Origin: Terrimonas sp. | GTDB lineage: Bacteria > Bacteroidota > Bacteroidia > Chitinophagales > Chitinophagaceae | Length of the DNA: 64,000 nt | Assembly: GCF_003075435.1 (NCBI RefSeq) | Contig: NZ_QCZJ01000010.1 | Span: 1-64,000 of the forward strand | Direction: 5' to 3' | Shown: piece by piece, positions 61,991 through 64,000 of the stretch | How positions within the stretch are numbered: position 1 is the stretch's first letter | Layout: each line of letters begins with the position of its first letter | Program-made: the position numbers and the translations under genes | The notes under the pieces: generated by a model | Databases searched by the model: none | Told to the model about the DNA's origin: nothing | Seen by the model: only the letters and a program-made list of their open reading frames with translations

Positions 61991-63184
61991 ATGCTGCCGG
62001 CACCATTACCTTTTAATGAACTTCAGCGATTACAGGATCTATATGCATATGATATACTGGATACACATGCAGAAACGGATTTTGATGAGCTGGTTGAACT
62101 CGCAAGTCACATTTTGGGATGCCCGATTTCTTTGGTTACTTTAATTGATAAAGACCGCCAGTGGTTTAAGGCAAAAAGAGGTATTGATTTTTCTTCTACA
62201 AAACGCGAGCTTTCTTTTTGTGCACATACTATTTTACAGAATGATGTGATGGTGGTGGAAGATGCTGAGAAAGATGAAAGATTTTCTGATAATCCGTGTG
62301 TGGCAGGTGAGCTGCGTATCAGGTTTTATGCCGGGGCACCTATTATTTCGCCTGCCGGTCATAAACTGGGAACGCTTTGTATAGCAGACAGAAATCCCAG
62401 GTCGCTGTCTGCTGACGAGCACAGGTATCTTGTGCTGTTATCAAGCCAGGTTACAAAATTGCTGGAAATAAGGAAGAGGAATATAGTTATACGGGAAAGG
62501 GCTGCCGAGATTATAAAACTTAAGAGTGATGCCATTAATCGCTATATTGGCGATATTGAGCATGAAAAAAAAGTCATAGCCAGGGATCTGCATGAGCAAT
62601 TTGCACAGGAAATAGCTTCAAGCCTGATGTACCTGAAAATGGCAGAAAAGGAAAAAACGGAAAAGCAATTGAGCTATATACTGTCTGCTAAAGAACAATT
62701 GAATAACACATTGCATAATATCCGTAACCTTTCTTATAAAATTTCGCCGCTTGCCAACCAGTTATTGGATACCGGCGAAATGGTATCGGAATATGTAAAA
62801 AGTGTAGCAGCTACCTGCTCATTTAAAATCATTTTGAACCTGCCTGATATAAGCAATATCAGAGCTGACCGTGAAAGATTATTAATTCTGATACGGACGA
62901 TTGAATTATGGCTGAAAATGCTGAATTACAGAAAGGATATAACCGAGGTGCAGATTACGGTTAAAATAAAATCACAATTGCTGATAGAGATTAAACATAA
63001 CGGCATCGCTATTGATGAAAGTCTTAAAAACGAAATGCTTCAGCATATTTTATGCGATAAAATTTATTCCTATAATGGCAGTGTGAATATTCCTTTAGAA
63101 CAAGGGAAAAATATGCTGCTCATTACATTACCGTTGCCGGAATATATAAATGAAAAACCTGTGCCTGGCATACTATATAATTAG
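61991..63184 (+). CDS. GAF-domain histidine kinase-like protein with degenerate ATPase domain
   Basis: A 397-residue cytoplasmic protein; ATG at 61991 is chosen over an upstream TTG. The GAF domain (about 20-160) has ILDTHAETDFDELVELASHILGCPISLVTLIDKDRQWFK and FYAGAPIISPAGHKLGTLCIAD. A HisKA_3-type helix pair has RDLHEQFAQEIASSL with the phospho-acceptor His. The C-terminal region keeps the fold length but lacks recognisable N and G boxes, so ATP binding is doubtful. It may act as a phosphotransfer or sensor protein. Its stop codon lies in the edge of a MITE-like element. Confidence 0.8.
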   Translation: MLPAPLPFNELQRLQDLYAYDILDTHAETDFDELVELASHILGCPISLVTLIDKDRQWFKAKRGIDFSSTKRELSFCAHTILQNDVMVVEDAEKDERFSDNPCVAGELRIRFYAGAPIISPAGHKLGTLCIADRNPRSLSADEHRYLVLLSSQVTKLLEIRKRNIVIRERAAEIIKLKSDAINRYIGDIEHEKKVIARDLHEQFAQEIASSLMYLKMAEKEKTEKQLSYILSAKEQLNNTLHNIRNLSYKISPLANQLLDTGEMVSEYVKSVAATCSFKIILNLPDISNIRADRERLLILIRTIELWLKMLNYRKDITEVQITVKIKSQLLIEIKHNGIAIDESLKNEMLQHILCDKIYSYNGSVNIPLEQGKNMLLITLPLPEYINEKPVPGILYN

Positions 63185-63516
63185 GACTTGCTGTTTAACT
63201 CCCGGCATTTATTTTTTTAAGTTTTTACCAGTAACCGGGTTAGCCGCCGCTTTTTGTCTGGTTTCGCCGAAGGCGAAATTGAAAAAATGCGAAGTATATT
63301 TTTTCAAAAGACAAAAAGCAGCGGCGTTCCGGTTACGCAGCCCGCCGGCTGTGGAGGCAAAAAAGGTTCGTAAAATTTAATTATGTCGAAACAGCTGCAT
63401 GGTTTTTGAAAAATTTGATTCAAAACCCTTGCAGCAATTTAATAACCAATGCATGAATATACAATGATCTTTATCAGCATATCACCAAAATGGAGTTAAA
63501 CAGCAAGCCCTAATTA
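63178..63516 (+). repeat. MITE-like repeat, copy 2 (339 bp)
   Basis: This is the inverted partner of 10278-10614. The terminal repeats contain GACTTGCTGTTTAACTCC and GGAGTTAAACAGCAAG, beginning and ending with TAATTA. The order of inner blocks (CCGGCATTTATTTTTTTAAG, GTAACCGGGTTAGCC, TTTCGCC/GGCGAAA, TGCATGGTTTTTGAA) is the same as in copy 1 read from the kinase side. It has no transposase. The element begins at the last codons of the GAF kinase gene. Confidence 0.87.
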
Positions 63517-63534
63517 GCAGTATAGGAGATGAGC

Positions 63535-64000
63535 CTATTTTCTCATCCTCATCCACGGATTACTGATCAGCACAACATTAAAGTAAAACTGGCTTATCCG
63601 GTCTTCCGGGGCATTGGCCAATGATTGTCTATCATTGGTTCTCCATGCACGTTTTTGAAAACTACCTGTATAACCTGCCTGTAGACCTATAGAAGCAGGA
63701 TGTTTTGGAGATTTGAATAATACTCCGGCTCCTGCACGATACACAAAAAAGCCATTGGTAAACTTTACAGGCGTAATGTTTTGCTGCACGATGGGAGATT
63801 CAAGTACATCATCAAAATCCACCTGGGAATTATCCTTATAAAATACTGACTGGTATCCCTGGTAACCTAAACCGACTAATGGAAATAAGGTGATATGTTC
63901 GTTCTTCAGAACGTCATAGCCAATGTTGGCATTAAAACCTATATACCTTATTGTGCTGCTTTTTTCATCACGCCTTGCGCTCATGCTGCTGCCCAATGTT
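63535..64000 (-). CDS. Outer membrane beta-barrel protein, 5' end outside window
   Basis: The C-terminal 155 or so residues of a barrel protein; the start lies beyond the right edge. Alternating strands such as IRYIGFNANIGYDVL, LFPLVGLGYQGYQSVFY, FFVYRAGAGVLFKS and SIGLQAGYTGSFQKRAW end in ISQFYFNVVLISNPWMRMRK. The internal Met at 63996 is not taken as the start. The function is unknown. It lies just beyond the second MITE copy. Confidence 0.7.
   Translation of the reverse strand, partial: TLGSSMSARRDEKSSTIRYIGFNANIGYDVLKNEHITLFPLVGLGYQGYQSVFYKDNSQVDFDDVLESPIVQQNITPVKFTNGFFVYRAGAGVLFKSPKHPASIGLQAGYTGSFQKRAWRTNDRQSLANAPEDRISQFYFNVVLISNPWMRMRK

Overview
The window comes from a member of the Bacteroidota, most likely the Chitinophagaceae. 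The evidence is a SusC/SusD-type nutrient-uptake locus, type IX secretion signatures (a PKD protein with a gliding-motility C-terminus, PorP/SprF, a type A sorting tail), a long 1108-residue SecA ending in a SEC-C zinc motif, an RprX/RprY-like kinase-regulator pair, SemiSWEET, and candidate promoter boxes of the TAnnTTTG type. No rRNA, tRNA, CRISPR or phage genes were seen.

Layout. Bases 1-122 are the 3' end of a group II intron. Bases 131-8127 are an array of small AT-rich accessory genes, all on the plus strand, that behaves as an integron gene-cassette array without a visible integrase (a CALIN). Eight long imperfect palindromes of two size classes, about 136 and about 200 bp, follow the genes as attC-like sites. 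In 7 of 8 complete cassettes the first nine bases are the exact reverse complement of the nine-base R'' box at the cassette's own 3' end, as expected if each cassette circularises through its own attC. The eighth is a mosaic carrying a truncated gene. The array ends in a truncated lipoprotein gene fused to the tail of a lost htrA paralogue. Bases 8630-15544 hold HtrA, two two-component systems and a 337-bp MITE-like repeat. A susC/susD operon with two surface lipoproteins fills 15970-24107.

A second, minus-strand cassette segment lies at about 24254-26509. Its attC is split by a 601-bp ORF-less group II intron in the opposite orientation; removing the intron restores a perfect R'' box. The intron's domain V is itself interrupted by a 20-nt palindrome.

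Bases 26840-36100 carry sugar-handling genes: two Gfo/Idh/MocA oxidoreductases, a TIM-barrel isomerase, a cupin isomerase-like protein, a DUF4432 epimerase-like protein, a DUF1080 hydrolase and SemiSWEET, together with a desaturase and a double-thioredoxin protein. Housekeeping genes follow (fabI, recN, an Xaa-Pro aminopeptidase, a zinc-ribbon protein, a Nif3-like protein, an M32 carboxypeptidase), then the T9SS group, secA, deoC and assorted envelope and enzyme genes. A second, inverted MITE copy lies at 63178-63516. Both MITE copies sit exactly on the stop codon of a kinase-type gene.

How it fits together. The core is an ordinary soil or freshwater polysaccharide-degrader chromosome. Two segments were reshaped by cassette recombination, group II introns and small palindromic elements that have landed inside one another.
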